Of a DNA stretch of 64,000 nt, positions 31,398 through 39,562 are shown one piece after another. Source of the stretch: Pseudomonas sp. p1(2021b) (lineage in GTDB: Bacteria; Pseudomonadota; Gammaproteobacteria; Pseudomonadales; Pseudomonadaceae). The stretch lies in the NCBI RefSeq assembly GCF_020151015.1, contig NZ_CP083746.1, positions 4,183,001-4,247,000 on the forward strand, given 5' to 3'. A program made the position numbers and the translations under genes. The first letter of the stretch is position 1. Every line of letters begins with the position of its first letter. The notes below the pieces were generated by a model, which was given only the letters and a program-made list of their open reading frames with translations, had not been told where the DNA came from and ran no database searches.

Positions 31398-31629
31398 GTT
31401 AAAGATCGTCCCCGACCCACCCTACCCCACCGAACTCGCCCATTCGCTCGAAGACATTCTGATGCAGACCTCCGAATACCTGGTTTGCGCTCTCTCCATC
31501 GCCCAGCAGAACACCCTCTCCCATCAGGCCTCATCCGCTCAGGCACTGACCCTGGCCACGATGCACGAGATCGAGGCGGCTCGCGGCATGGTGGAAATGG
31601 CGCTGAGCAAGGTTCAGGTACGCCACTGA
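31396..31629 (+). CDS. Small conserved Pseudomonas protein of unknown function
   Basis: A 77-residue protein beginning MLKIVPDPPYP, helical after residue 15 (LEDILMQTSEYLVCALSIAQ, MHEIEAARGMVEMALSKV). I recognise the N-terminal PDPP style from small Pseudomonas proteins found beside DUF3077 genes, possibly related to DUF6124, but the family assignment is uncertain. There is no signal peptide, membrane segment or catalytic motif. Translation starts at ATG 31396 after AGGAG, both of which lie in the structured leader. The DUF3077 gene follows 14 bases later. Confidence 0.75.
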   Translation: MLKIVPDPPYPTELAHSLEDILMQTSEYLVCALSIAQQNTLSHQASSAQALTLATMHEIEAARGMVEMALSKVQVRH

Positions 31630-31643
31630 CAAGGAGCATGACG

Positions 31644-31901
31644 ATGACAAGCAAGACAGTAGGCGTGACCTGCTTTGGCTACGGCACGGGTGATGCGCCT
31701 TTGTTTCGGGTGGAACCGGGACAGGACGCGATCCTCGCGTTGGACCAGGCCTCGGCGATGCTGCAGTGCGTGCGGCGAATGACGCTGCTGGCGGCGACCG
31801 ATGGCGAGGCGGACCTCGGCTGGGCGGCGCATCTGCTCAGCGACATGGCCAAGGCGATCATGGATGACGTGGAGGTTGGGCGCCAGCGCGCACAGCCATA
31901 G
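31644..31901 (+). CDS. DUF3077 family protein
   Basis: An 85-residue protein with the DUF3077 pattern: LFRVEPGQDAILALDQASAM, then a helical stretch and AAHLLSDMAKAIMDDVEVG. Function is unknown. ATG codons at 31638 and 31644 are both in frame; AAGGAG at 31631-31636 leaves one base before the first and seven before the second, so 31644 is the likely start. It is probably cotranscribed with the preceding small gene. Confidence 0.8.
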   Translation: MTSKTVGVTCFGYGTGDAPLFRVEPGQDAILALDQASAMLQCVRRMTLLAATDGEADLGWAAHLLSDMAKAIMDDVEVGRQRAQP

Positions 31902-31959
31902 GCCCATCACCGGATAAGCCCGCTCTGATTGAACGATGCATAGCCCTTTGATCCGCAGA

Positions 31960-32061
31960 GCCTTTGGGGCGGGCTTATCCCGCGATTGGCCAGGCCTGGA
32001 AACGCGCCGGCATGGCAAGGGCTTCGCCCTTGATCGCGGGGCAAGCCCGCTCCTACAGGGG
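31960..32061. repeat. Composite REP element, right copy of the 82-bp direct repeat
   Basis: It matches 31123-31204 at 80 of 82 positions (31979-32060) in the same orientation. With the gap to 32187 it makes up the rest of the space before the acetyltransferase gene, where I see nothing else. Confidence 0.9.
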
Positions 32062-32187
32062 GACAGTGCAAGGGCACGCATTCGCCTTCGATCAAGCTGA
32101 TCTTCTCAACACGGGATAACGGCACACAGGCACTCAAGTTCAACGATGTATCCTTGAAGTGAGCCCCACTGATCCAAGGCATACCCC

Positions 32188-32667
32188 ATGAAGCTGACAC
32201 ACCGCCCCGTGCGCCACGACGATATCGCCGCCATCTGCTGTTTCCCGCAAGGTGCGGATGAGCTGTTCTATATGTTCCCCAAGGCCACCTACCCACTCAC
32301 GCCGGACCAACTGAGCGATGCCATTGCCCAGCGCAGCGGGTCGACGGTGATCGAAGGGGATGGCGTAGTGCTGGGCTTTGCCAATTTCTACAAGGCCGAC
32401 CACGGTGGCGTATGTGCATTGGGCAACGTGGTGGTCGCTCCGGCCGCCCGTGGCCATGGCGTAGCACGCTACCTGGTGCAGTGCATGATCGACTTGGCCC
32501 GCGAACAGTTCGCCGCGCGCGAGGTGTGGGTGTCGTGCTTCAACCACAACACGGCGGGGCTGCTGCTTTATCCGCAGTTGGGGTTCGTCCCGTTTGGTAT
32601 CGAGGAACGGCAGGCACCGGACGGCAGCCGGGTCGCGCTGGTACAGATGAGTCAAACGCTCATATGA
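32188..32667 (+). CDS. GNAT family N-acetyltransferase
   Basis: A single GNAT domain of 159 residues. The acetyl-CoA-binding motif A is clear (GNVVVAPAARGHGVARYLVQ), followed by an asparagine-containing motif B (CFNHNTAGLLLYPQLGFVPFG). The substrate cannot be told from sequence. No ribbon-helix-helix antitoxin gene lies beside it, so I do not read it as a GNAT toxin. Confidence 0.85.
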   Translation: MKLTHRPVRHDDIAAICCFPQGADELFYMFPKATYPLTPDQLSDAIAQRSGSTVIEGDGVVLGFANFYKADHGGVCALGNVVVAPAARGHGVARYLVQCMIDLAREQFAAREVWVSCFNHNTAGLLLYPQLGFVPFGIEERQAPDGSRVALVQMSQTLI

Positions 32668-32676
32668 GCACCTACG

Positions 32677-32973
32677 TCAGCGCGATACGAAATGGGGTCG
32701 TGCCAAAAGGTCGATTCCCAACGCACGGACCACCCTCAGAACAGTATCGAAGCGAGGCTTAGCACCTGGCGTTAGCGCCTTGTAAAGGCTTTCACGACCC
32801 AGGCCGCTGTCTGCTGCGATCTTGGACATTCCCCGCGCCCTGGCGATATGCCCGAGTGCACGAATGATCTCATCGCTGTCACCATCGGCCAGCACCTGGC
32901 TCAGGTATTCACTGATGGCCTCATCGCTGTCCAGCAATGTAGCCATGTCAAACGGGATCAGCTTCTCTTTCAT
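32677..32973 (-). CDS. Addiction-module antidote protein (HI1420/HigA-like)
   Basis: A 98-residue protein of the HI1420-type antidote family. The N-terminus is typical (FDMATLLDSDEAISEYLSQV), and a Cro/C1-type helix-turn-helix follows (GMSKIAADSGLGRESLYKAL). The start ATG overlaps the stop of a toxin-like frame by four bases (ATGA) and has AAGGAG five bases upstream. The toxin itself is reduced to its last 33 or so residues, so this is an antitoxin without a working partner here. It could still regulate transcription. Confidence 0.85.
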   Translation of the reverse strand: MKEKLIPFDMATLLDSDEAISEYLSQVLADGDSDEIIRALGHIARARGMSKIAADSGLGRESLYKALTPGAKPRFDTVLRVVRALGIDLLARPHFVSR

Positions 32974-33071
32974 TTCATCTCCTTCGCGAGCTGCCTGGCT
33001 TTGAGGATATCGGAGGCCTGAGAGGACTTGTCTCCACCTGCCAGCAGGAGAATCGTATCCTTATGGATACA
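32970..33071 (-). pseudogene. C-terminal remnant of an HI1419/HigB-like toxin
   Basis: Reading the minus strand into the antidote gene gives CIHKDTILLLAGGDKSSQ followed by ASDILKARQLAKEMK and a stop. LLAGGDKSSQ..DI..A..LA is the C-terminal signature of Gp49-like (RelE/HigB superfamily) toxins. Upstream of Cys the frame stays open only to a stop at 33138-33140, and that stretch (for example VRVNHFQILL) does not resemble the toxin core. The catalytic N-terminal two thirds are therefore missing. Confidence 0.75.
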
Positions 33072-33194
33072 ACGCAACAAGATTTGGAAGTGGTTCACTC
33101 TGACAAGCGCTCCAGCGATGAGATAGCCAGTGCGGTCTCACGATTGGGTGAGCTTTATCGTCGCTACTCGAGAGACATCAGGTAACGGGCGCTA

Positions 33195-33232
33195 CGCTCG
33201 ATCGCGGGGCAAGCCCGCTCCCACAGGGGCAC
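33195..33232. repeat. Single REP element
   Basis: One REP core in the orientation of the 31.2 and 32.0 kb right-hand copies; no inverted partner within 100 bases. Confidence 0.75.
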
Positions 33233-33405
33233 TGCCGCCCTCGAGACCAGCGCCATATCTGTGGGAGATTGTATGGGCTGGACACGCCTTCGGTGGGTTC
33301 AATACTTCTCAGCCGTGCCAATACGGCCCAGGCTCCGCTTGCGTCGTGGGAGCTGGCGACAGCCCACCGAGATCGTGCCGCTCTCAAGACTTGCGAAATC
33401 CATGT

Positions 33406-33424
33406 GGGGCCGCAAGGCGGCCCC
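33406..33424 (-). terminator. Hairpin after the phn-like operon
   Basis: GGGGCCGC/GCGGCCCC, 8 bp with a three-base loop, nine bases beyond the last stop codon. It has no T-run, so the terminator role is inferred from position. Confidence 0.5.
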
Positions 33425-33433
33425 AGGGATGGC

Positions 33434-34201
33434 TCAGGCGCGCACGTACCGCTGGCGCAGCACGTCGCTGAAGGCATCCACCAGCAGCACCAACACCAGC
33501 ATGCCGATGATCACGGTGCTGGCCTGGGCTTCCTGGAACAGGCTCAGGGTGGTGTAGAGCATCTGCCCCAACCCACCGGCACCGACGAAGCCCAGCACGC
33601 TGGCCATGCGGATGTTGTTCTCCCAGCGGTAGAGGCTGTAGGCAAGCAATTGCGGCCAGAGGTTGGGCAAGGTGCCGAAGCAGAACGCCGCAGCCTGGCT
33701 GCCACCTTGCAGACGGATGGCGGCGGCAGGCTCGGCGGGTGCGTTTTCCAGGGCCTCGGCGAACAGCCGGCCCAACACGCCAGCGGTATGCAGGGCCAGG
33801 GCCAGGGTGCCGGCGTTGGGGCCCAGGCCTGCGGCGAGCACGGTCAGCGCGGCCCAGACCAGCTCAGGGATTGCACGCAAGGCATTGAGCAGCAGCCGCG
33901 CAGCGCCCTGCAGCGGCCAGCCGAAGCGGCCGGCGGCCGGCAACGCCAGTAACAGGCCGAGCACCATGGCCAGCAGCGTACCCAGGCCAGACATGGCCAG
34001 GGTCTCCAATGCACCCTTGCCTACGGCCCGCAGGTGCTCGGCGGACAGGTCCGGGCTCAGGAAGCGGTGTGCATATTCGCCCATCTGCGCCAGCCCGCCG
34101 TTGCCGACCACCGACGCCATGTCCAGCTCGAGGTAGCCGAACGACGCCACCACGGCGGCGAGAATCGCGACCACCACCAGCAGGTTGATCACCCGGTTCA
34201 T
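33434..34201 (-). CDS. phnE: PhnE-like ABC transporter permease (second)
   Basis: A 255-residue inner-membrane permease with about six helices. The permease signature is seen in ALRAIPELVWAALTVLAAGLG and VLGFVGAGGLGQMLYTTLS. ATG 34201 overlaps the first permease stop (ATGA). It belongs to the PhnE branch, but the context next to selD-mnmH suggests that the cargo is a selenium oxyanion rather than phosphonate. Confidence 0.85.
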   Translation of the reverse strand: MNRVINLLVVVAILAAVVASFGYLELDMASVVGNGGLAQMGEYAHRFLSPDLSAEHLRAVGKGALETLAMSGLGTLLAMVLGLLLALPAAGRFGWPLQGAARLLLNALRAIPELVWAALTVLAAGLGPNAGTLALALHTAGVLGRLFAEALENAPAEPAAAIRLQGGSQAAAFCFGTLPNLWPQLLAYSLYRWENNIRMASVLGFVGAGGLGQMLYTTLSLFQEAQASTVIIGMLVLVLLVDAFSDVLRQRYVRA

Positions 34202-35025
34202 GCCAGCCTCCCCCGCAGCACGCGGCTGAGCAGATCGGCGAGCATCACCAGCACCAGGAATGCCAGCAGCATGCTCGCCACCTCGGCCCCGGCGAACATG
34301 CGCATCGACAGGTCGATCTGCTGCCCCAACCCACCGGCACCGACGAAGCCCATCACCACCGAGGCGCGCACGGCACATTCCCAGCGGTAGACGGTATAGG
34401 AGACCACCTCCGCCGCCGCCCCCGGCAGGATGCCGTAGAAGAATGCCGTAAGCCGCCCACTGCCCGCCTGCAACAAGGCATGGGCCGGGCGCTGGTCCAC
34501 CGATTCGAAGATTTCCGCATAGACCTTGCCCAGCATGCCGGCATAGGTGATGGCGATGGCCAGCACCCCGGCGGTCGGCCCCAGCCCCACGGCGCGGACG
34601 AACAGCAACGCCCAGACGATCTCGGGCACGCTGCGCAGGAATACCAGCAACCCGCGCACCGGCAGACGCAGCAGCCGCGACCACAGTCCCGGTCGCCCGC
34701 CGCGGGAGGCCGCACGCAGCGACAGTGCACGGCTGGCCAGCAAACTGGTCGGTACCGCCAACAGCAAGGCCAGGGCCATGCCGGCCGTGGCCACGGCCAG
34801 GGTTTGCAAGGTCGCCTCGAACAGCAGCGAGAGGAAATCGGCATCATGGGCCGGTGGCCAGAATCCGCTGGCGAAGCTGGCCATCTGTTGGCGGTTTTCG
34901 GCTTGCAGCAGCACGCCGGGGTTCAGTTCGCTCAGACGCAGCCCAGGCCACAACAGGGCCAGGGCGAGCAGGGTCAGCAACAGCCGGGGCCAGGCCGCCG
35001 GGTCACGGGAGTCAGCCCTCAGCAT
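34198..35025 (-). CDS. phnE: PhnE-like ABC transporter permease (first)
   Basis: A 275-residue permease of the PhnE family with a long N-terminal segment before the core (WPRLLLTLLALALLWPGLRL). Signature regions are FLRSVPEIVWALLFVRAVGLG and VMGFVGAGGLGQQIDLSMR. It overlaps the ATPase gene by seven bases. The two permeases probably form a heterodimer. Confidence 0.85.
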   Translation of the reverse strand: MLRADSRDPAAWPRLLLTLLALALLWPGLRLSELNPGVLLQAENRQQMASFASGFWPPAHDADFLSLLFEATLQTLAVATAGMALALLLAVPTSLLASRALSLRAASRGGRPGLWSRLLRLPVRGLLVFLRSVPEIVWALLFVRAVGLGPTAGVLAIAITYAGMLGKVYAEIFESVDQRPAHALLQAGSGRLTAFFYGILPGAAAEVVSYTVYRWECAVRASVVMGFVGAGGLGQQIDLSMRMFAGAEVASMLLAFLVLVMLADLLSRVLRGRLA

Positions 35026-35813
35026 CGTGGGATCTGTACCGTCAGGGTCGGCCCCGGCGTGGGCGGCGAGCCCAACTGCTCGTTGGCGTACAACGCGTCG
35101 AGCAGGCTCTCGGTCACCGCCTGGGCCGGGCAGTCGAACGCCACCTGGCCATTGCGGATACCCACCACCCGAGGAAAATGCGCCAACGCCAGCTCCACTG
35201 CATGCAGGCTGGCCACCAGCGTTACGCCGTTGGCCTGGGCGTGGCGGTTGAGCAGCGCCAGGCTGTGGTCGGCGAGCACCGGGTCCATGGCTGACACCGG
35301 CTCGTCGGCCAGCAAGACGTCAGGGCGCTGGTACAACGCGCGGGCAATGCCGACGCGCTGCAACTGGCCACCGGAGAGCTGGCCGCACTGGACGAACAGT
35401 TTGTCGGCCAGGCCCAGTTCCGCCAGGGCCTGACGCGCGCCCGGCACGTCGGTTGGGTAGACCAGGTTGAGCAGGCCCCGCAACGTGCCCCACTGCCCCA
35501 GTCGCCCGGCCAGCACTGCGGTCACCACACGCTGGCGTGGCGGCAAAGGCGGCGCCTGATGCACCAGCCCCACCCGCGCGCGCAGGCGCTGCCGGGCCCT
35601 GGCCGACAGCGCCCAGGGTTGCTCGCCGAGCAGTTCCAGGCGCCCGGCGCTGGGCTGTACAGCCGTGGCCATCACATGCAGCAGGCTGGACTTGCCGGCC
35701 CCCGAAGGGCCGATGATCGCAACCCGCTCACCCTTGTCGATACGCAGGCTCACCGCATCGAGCGCGCGGACCTGGCCATGGCGCAGGCCCGCACCGTGCA
35801 GATGGATAGTCAC
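35019..35813 (-). CDS. phnC: PhnC-like ABC transporter ATP-binding protein
   Basis: The ATPase of the transporter, 264 residues. Walker A is GPSGAGKSS at 35-43, the signature is LSGGQLQRV, Walker B is VLLADEP, and a switch histidine occurs in [11 protein letters not shown]. It overlaps the binding-protein gene by four bases. The family includes phosphonate, phosphite and putative selenate importers. Confidence 0.88.
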   Translation of the reverse strand: MTIHLHGAGLRHGQVRALDAVSLRIDKGERVAIIGPSGAGKSSLLHVMATAVQPSAGRLELLGEQPWALSARARQRLRARVGLVHQAPPLPPRQRVVTAVLAGRLGQWGTLRGLLNLVYPTDVPGARQALAELGLADKLFVQCGQLSGGQLQRVGIARALYQRPDVLLADEPVSAMDPVLADHSLALLNRHAQANGVTLVASLHAVELALAHFPRVVGIRNGQVAFDCPAQAVTESLLDALYANEQLGSPPTPGPTLTVQIPRC

Positions 35814-36664
35814 TTGAGCAGACCGGCCTCGCGTGCAGCTTGCTCGGTGCCTACGTAGTTCTCAGGCTTGGTTTCGATGAAGCGGCTGGCAGCCTGCAAG
35901 TCGAGGATCGCCTTGTGCTCGGGGTTGGCCGGGTCCAGGGCGAGGAAGGCGGCCTTGATCTTTTCCTTCAGGGCCGGGTCCATGTTGCCGCGCACGGTCC
36001 AGTTGTAGTCGAAGTAGGTCGGGGTGGTGGCGAAGACCTTGACCTTGCTGGTATCGACTTTGCCGGCGTCGACCAGCTTCTGCCAGACGCTGGCGTTCAG
36101 TACACCGCCGTCGACCTTGCCCGCCTGAACCCAGGCGACCGTGGCATCGTGGGCACCGGAATAGGCCACACGGCTGAAGTAGCCTTCAGGCTTGATGTTG
36201 TCCTGCTTGAGCATGAAGTAGCGCGGCATCAGGCTGCCGGAGGTGGACGAGATCGAGCCGAAGGCGAACGACTTGCCCTTGAGGTCGGCCAGGCTCTTCA
36301 CATCCGGGTTGGCGGTGATGAACTTGGAGGTGAACTGAGCGTCCTGTTCACGCTGCACCAGTGGCGTGGCGGTCGGGTCCTTCAGGTGCACCTGGACGAA
36401 GGTGAAGCCACCCAGCCAGGCCATGTCCAGGCGGTTGGACGCCAACGACTCGACCACGGCCGGGTAGTCGGCCACCGGTACGAACTTCACATCCATGCCC
36501 AATTGCTTGGAAAGGTATTCACCCAGTGGCTTGAACTTGCGCAGCAGTTCGGTCGGTGCCTCATCGGGGATGGCACTCACCCGCAGGGTATCAGCAGCCT
36601 GGGCAATGACGGCACAGCAAGACAGCACGAGGCCGGCGGCGACCGCCAGGGGACGTTTGAGCAT
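35810..36664 (-). CDS. PhnD-like periplasmic binding protein, putative selenate transporter
   Basis: A secreted solute-binding protein of 284 residues with a clear signal peptide ([11 protein letters not shown], cut before ADTLRV). It has the PhnD/PtxB two-lobe pattern ([56 protein letters not shown]). NCBI families recognise a selD-linked clade of this group as putative selenate-binding proteins. The gene is divergent from selD-mnmH and no C-P lyase gene is in view, which favours selenium. Phosphonate or phosphite remain possible. Confidence 0.8.
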   Translation of the reverse strand: MLKRPLAVAAGLVLSCCAVIAQAADTLRVSAIPDEAPTELLRKFKPLGEYLSKQLGMDVKFVPVADYPAVVESLASNRLDMAWLGGFTFVQVHLKDPTATPLVQREQDAQFTSKFITANPDVKSLADLKGKSFAFGSISSTSGSLMPRYFMLKQDNIKPEGYFSRVAYSGAHDATVAWVQAGKVDGGVLNASVWQKLVDAGKVDTSKVKVFATTPTYFDYNWTVRGNMDPALKEKIKAAFLALDPANPEHKAILDLQAASRFIETKPENYVGTEQAAREAGLLK

Positions 36665-36731
36665 GGGATTCTCCGGTTCAATAGCGGGGAAAGGGCCGGC
36701 GACGCGCCGACGGAGGGGAATTATAAGAGTC

Positions 36732-36760
36732 GCTGGCGCAAAGGCCAGCTTTGCTACAAT
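36732..36760 (+). promoter_or_regulatory. Candidate selD promoter
   Basis: A good -10 box TACAAT (36755-36760) lies 27 bases before the selD ATG. The -35 region (about 36732-36738, CTGGC) is weak. The 122-base gap also serves the divergent transporter. Confidence 0.5.
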
Positions 36761-36787
36761 CGCGCATCACGAAAATTCGAGGTGCGT

Positions 36788-37822
36788 ATGAGCGAACCGA
36801 TTCGTCTGACCCAGTACAGCCATGGCGCTGGCTGCGGCTGCAAGATTTCCCCCAAGGTGCTGGATGTGATCCTCGCCGAGAGCGGCACCCAGGCCCTGGA
36901 CCCGAAACTCTGGGTCGGCAACGCCTCGCGCGACGACGCGGCGGTCTATGCGCTGGACGATGAACGCGGCGTGGTCTCGACCACCGATTTCTTCATGCCC
37001 ATCGTCGACGACCCGTACGACTTCGGCCGCATCGCCGCCACCAACGCCATCAGCGACATCTACGCCATGGGCGGTGACCCGCTAATGGCCATCGCCATCC
37101 TCGGCTGGCCGGTCAACGTGCTGCCACCCGAGGTGGCCCGCGAAGTGATCCGTGGCGGTCGTGCCGTGTGCGCCGAAGCGGGCATCCCGCTGGCTGGCGG
37201 CCACTCCATCGATGCCCCTGAGCCGATCTTCGGCCTGGCCGTCACCGGCGTGGTCGGCAAGCGCCACCTCAAGCGCAACGACACCGCCAGCGCCGGCTGC
37301 CGCCTGTACCTGACCAAACCACTGGGCATCGGCATCCTCACCACCGCCGAGAAGAAGGCCAAGCTGCGCGAGCAGGACCAGGGCCTGGCCCGCGACTGGA
37401 TGTGCACCCTAAACACCCCCGGCAGCCGCTTCGGCAAGCTCGACGGGGTCAAGGCCATGACCGACGTCACCGGCTTCGGCCTGCTCGGCCATCTGGTGGA
37501 GCTGGCCGAAGGCAGCGGCCTGACCGCGCACCTGCGCTACGACGCCGTGCCGCGCCTGCCCAGCGTCGATCACTACCTGGCCGAGGGCTGCATCCCTGGC
37601 GGCACCCTGCGAAACTTCGACAGCTATGGCCACAAGATCGGCGCCCTGAGCGATGACCAGAAACACCTGCTGTGCGACCCGCAGACCAGCGGTGGGCTGC
37701 TGGTGGCGGTCAGCCCCGAGGGCGAGGCCGAGTTCCTCGCCGTGGCGGCAGAGCTGAACCTGGCGCTCTCGCCGATCGGCGAGCTGGTCGAGCGACAGAC
37801 CCACGCGGTCGAGGTGCTTTGA
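36788..37822 (+). CDS. selD: Selenide, water dikinase (selenophosphate synthetase)
   Basis: It makes selenophosphate from selenide and ATP. The catalytic pair in HGAGCGCK is Cys16 and Lys19, with Cys rather than selenocysteine at the active position. Other motifs are [17 protein letters not shown] and [18 protein letters not shown]. Length 344. The last base of its TGA stop is the first base of the mnmH ATG, so product and user are coupled. Confidence 0.97.
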   Translation: MSEPIRLTQYSHGAGCGCKISPKVLDVILAESGTQALDPKLWVGNASRDDAAVYALDDERGVVSTTDFFMPIVDDPYDFGRIAATNAISDIYAMGGDPLMAIAILGWPVNVLPPEVAREVIRGGRAVCAEAGIPLAGGHSIDAPEPIFGLAVTGVVGKRHLKRNDTASAGCRLYLTKPLGIGILTTAEKKAKLREQDQGLARDWMCTLNTPGSRFGKLDGVKAMTDVTGFGLLGHLVELAEGSGLTAHLRYDAVPRLPSVDHYLAEGCIPGGTLRNFDSYGHKIGALSDDQKHLLCDPQTSGGLLVAVSPEGEAEFLAVAAELNLALSPIGELVERQTHAVEVL

Positions 37823-38931
37823 TGCGCAACGACTGCACCGATTACCGCCAGCTGTTCCTCGACGACGTGCCGATGATGGACATGCGCGCACCGGTCGAAT
37901 TCGCCAAGGGCGCCTTCCCCGGCGCGGTCAACCTGCCGCTGATGAACGACCAGGAGCGGCAGAAGGTCGGCACCTGCTACAAGCAACAAGGCCAGGCCGC
38001 CGCCATCGCCCTGGGCCATCAACTGGTCAGCGGCGCGACCAAGCAGGCGCGCCTGGAGGCTTGGGCGGCGTTCGCCAAGGCCCACCCCGACGGCTACCTG
38101 TACTGCTTCCGCGGCGGCCTGCGCTCGCAGATCGTCCAAGGCTGGCTGAAGGATGAAGCCGGCATCCAGTACCCGAAGGTCAAGGGTGGCTACAAGGCCA
38201 TGCGCAACTTCCTGCTGGACACCACCTTGCAGGCGGTCGAGCAGTGCGATTTCGTGCTGGTGGGCGGGCTCACCGGCACGGGCAAGACCGATGTGCTGGT
38301 CCAGCTGGACAACGTCCTGGACCTGGAAGGTCATGCCAACCACCGCGGCTCCAGTTTCGGCAAGCGCGCCACCGCGCAGCCGGCGCAGATCGACTTCGAG
38401 AACCAGCTGGCCATCGACATCCTCAAGAAGCGCGCCCGCGGCATGCAGCAGTTCGTGCTGGAGGACGAAGGGCGCATCGTCGGCAGCTGCTCGGTACCTC
38501 TGGAGCTGTACCAGGGTATGCAGCACTATCCGCTGGTGTGGCTCGAGGACAGCTTCGAGAACCGCGTGGAGCGCATCCTGCGCGACTACGTGATCAACCT
38601 GTGCGCCGAGTTCGTCGTGGTCCATGGCGAAGAACAAGGGCCGACGCTGTTCGCCCAGCGTATGCGCCAGAGCATGGCCAATATCCACAAGCGCCTCGGT
38701 GGCGAACGCTTCCAGCGGTTGTCCGCATTGCTGGAACAGGCCCTCGAGGAACAACTGCGTAGCGGCGATGTGAGCCTGCACCGGGGCTGGATCGAAGGCT
38801 TGCTCAACGAATACTACGACCCGATGTACGCCTACCAGCGCGAGGCCAAGGCCGAGCGCATCGAGTTCGCTGGCGATGGCGTGGAAGTGCGCGAATACCT
38901 GAAGGCCCGGGCCAGGCGGGAACCCCGCTAG
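37822..38931 (+). CDS. mnmH: tRNA 2-selenouridine synthase
   Basis: It replaces sulfur by selenium in the wobble uridine of tRNAs for Lys, Glu and Gln, through a geranylated intermediate. An N-terminal rhodanese domain carries the catalytic Cys95 ([10 protein letters not shown]), and a P-loop follows at 149-156 (GLTGTGKT). Length 369. It is also known as selU/ybbB. No selA, selB or selC lies in this window, so the local selenium route leads to tRNA. Confidence 0.96.
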   Translation: MRNDCTDYRQLFLDDVPMMDMRAPVEFAKGAFPGAVNLPLMNDQERQKVGTCYKQQGQAAAIALGHQLVSGATKQARLEAWAAFAKAHPDGYLYCFRGGLRSQIVQGWLKDEAGIQYPKVKGGYKAMRNFLLDTTLQAVEQCDFVLVGGLTGTGKTDVLVQLDNVLDLEGHANHRGSSFGKRATAQPAQIDFENQLAIDILKKRARGMQQFVLEDEGRIVGSCSVPLELYQGMQHYPLVWLEDSFENRVERILRDYVINLCAEFVVVHGEEQGPTLFAQRMRQSMANIHKRLGGERFQRLSALLEQALEEQLRSGDVSLHRGWIEGLLNEYYDPMYAYQREAKAERIEFAGDGVEVREYLKARARREPR

Positions 38932-38970
38932 CGCTCCAGCGGATGCACGAACTTCCTGATGTTGCGCAGA

Positions 38971-39080
38971 ACCTGTAGGAGCGGCGGTCCGATTTGCCCC
39001 CCGATTGGGCCGACCCTGTCGTCGCGACTGTATGGCAAGGGCTTCGCCCTTGATCGCGGAGCAAGCCCGCTCCCACAGGA
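38971..39080. repeat. Composite REP element
   Basis: Two opposed REP arms enclose a spacer whose 28 bases at 39032-39059 also occur at 31.2, 32.0 and 56.9 kb. The left arm is rearranged (GAGCGGCGGTCCGATTTGCC). Confidence 0.8.
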
Positions 39081-39088
39081 CTGGCTTG

Positions 39089-39475
39089 TCATTGCGCGGG
39101 GCTTAGCACCCGTTCCAGCTCCGCCGCCCGCTCCCGGGTCAGGTCCATCATGCACATGCCGCTTTCGAGTTGGCGGGCGGTACCGCCGCTCACCTGCCCA
39201 TGAAACGCGCAGTTTTCATCACGGTACTTGATCCACGTGCGCTGCACATCGCGCAGCGCCCTCTGCTGGCTTGGCTCCAGCTTGGCCATCAATTGCTTGT
39301 AGACGCGATTCAGGCGCTCATCCTGCACCTGGGTCTCGGCTACGATGCAGTTGCTCATGGCCAGGGTGCTCATGGCCTTGTCCATGCACTGCGAGTAGGA
39401 CGACGACGGCGCCTCCGCCTGGGCCTGAGTGGCACAGCAGGCCAAGACGATGGCAGCCAGGGAATATCGGGTCAT
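39089..39475 (-). CDS. LprI-family (DUF1311) secreted protein
   Basis: A 128-residue periplasmic protein with signal peptide (AAIVLACCATQAQA). The LprI-type core has four cysteines (SQCMDKA, SNCIVAE, ENCAFHG, SGMCMMD) and the VQRTWIKYRDENC motif. Some family members inhibit lysozyme; that activity is not proven here. ATG 39475 starts the signal peptide directly. Confidence 0.85.
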   Translation of the reverse strand: MTRYSLAAIVLACCATQAQAEAPSSSYSQCMDKAMSTLAMSNCIVAETQVQDERLNRVYKQLMAKLEPSQQRALRDVQRTWIKYRDENCAFHGQVSGGTARQLESGMCMMDLTRERAAELERVLSPAQ

Positions 39476-39562
39476 GTGCGCTCCTTGTACGTTGGCATAG
39501 GGGCCAGAGCCTAGCACTCCCACCCGCCGGATCAGCCGCGTCTTGGAAAAATCGGATACGTC

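Larger units (their letters stand above)
33072..33433. other. Gap between toxin remnant and ABC permease
   Basis: It holds one REP copy (33195-33232, GCGGGGCAAGCCCGCTCCCA) and a strong GC hairpin (33406-33424) next to the permease stop. Short open frames here have no recognisable content, and I see no further toxin sequence. Confidence 0.65.

Noticed and set aside
31105..32061. Repeats as a CRISPR array
   Set aside because: The repeats are REP-type inverted elements with varied spacing and no regular spacer units, and no cas gene is present.
32188..32973. GNAT gene plus antitoxin gene as a GNAT-type toxin-antitoxin pair
   Set aside because: The genes are convergent, and GNAT toxins pair with ribbon-helix-helix antitoxins, not HI1420-type helix-turn-helix ones. 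The antitoxin's true partner remnant lies on its other side.
33130..33471. Plus-strand open frame of 113 codons in the gap before the ABC permease
   Set aside because: It crosses a REP element and a hairpin, has no ribosome site and no recognisable content.
33434..36664. Reading the transporter as a phosphonate degradation locus
   Set aside because: No phnF-P, phnX or ptxD-type gene is present, and the neighbours are selD and mnmH.
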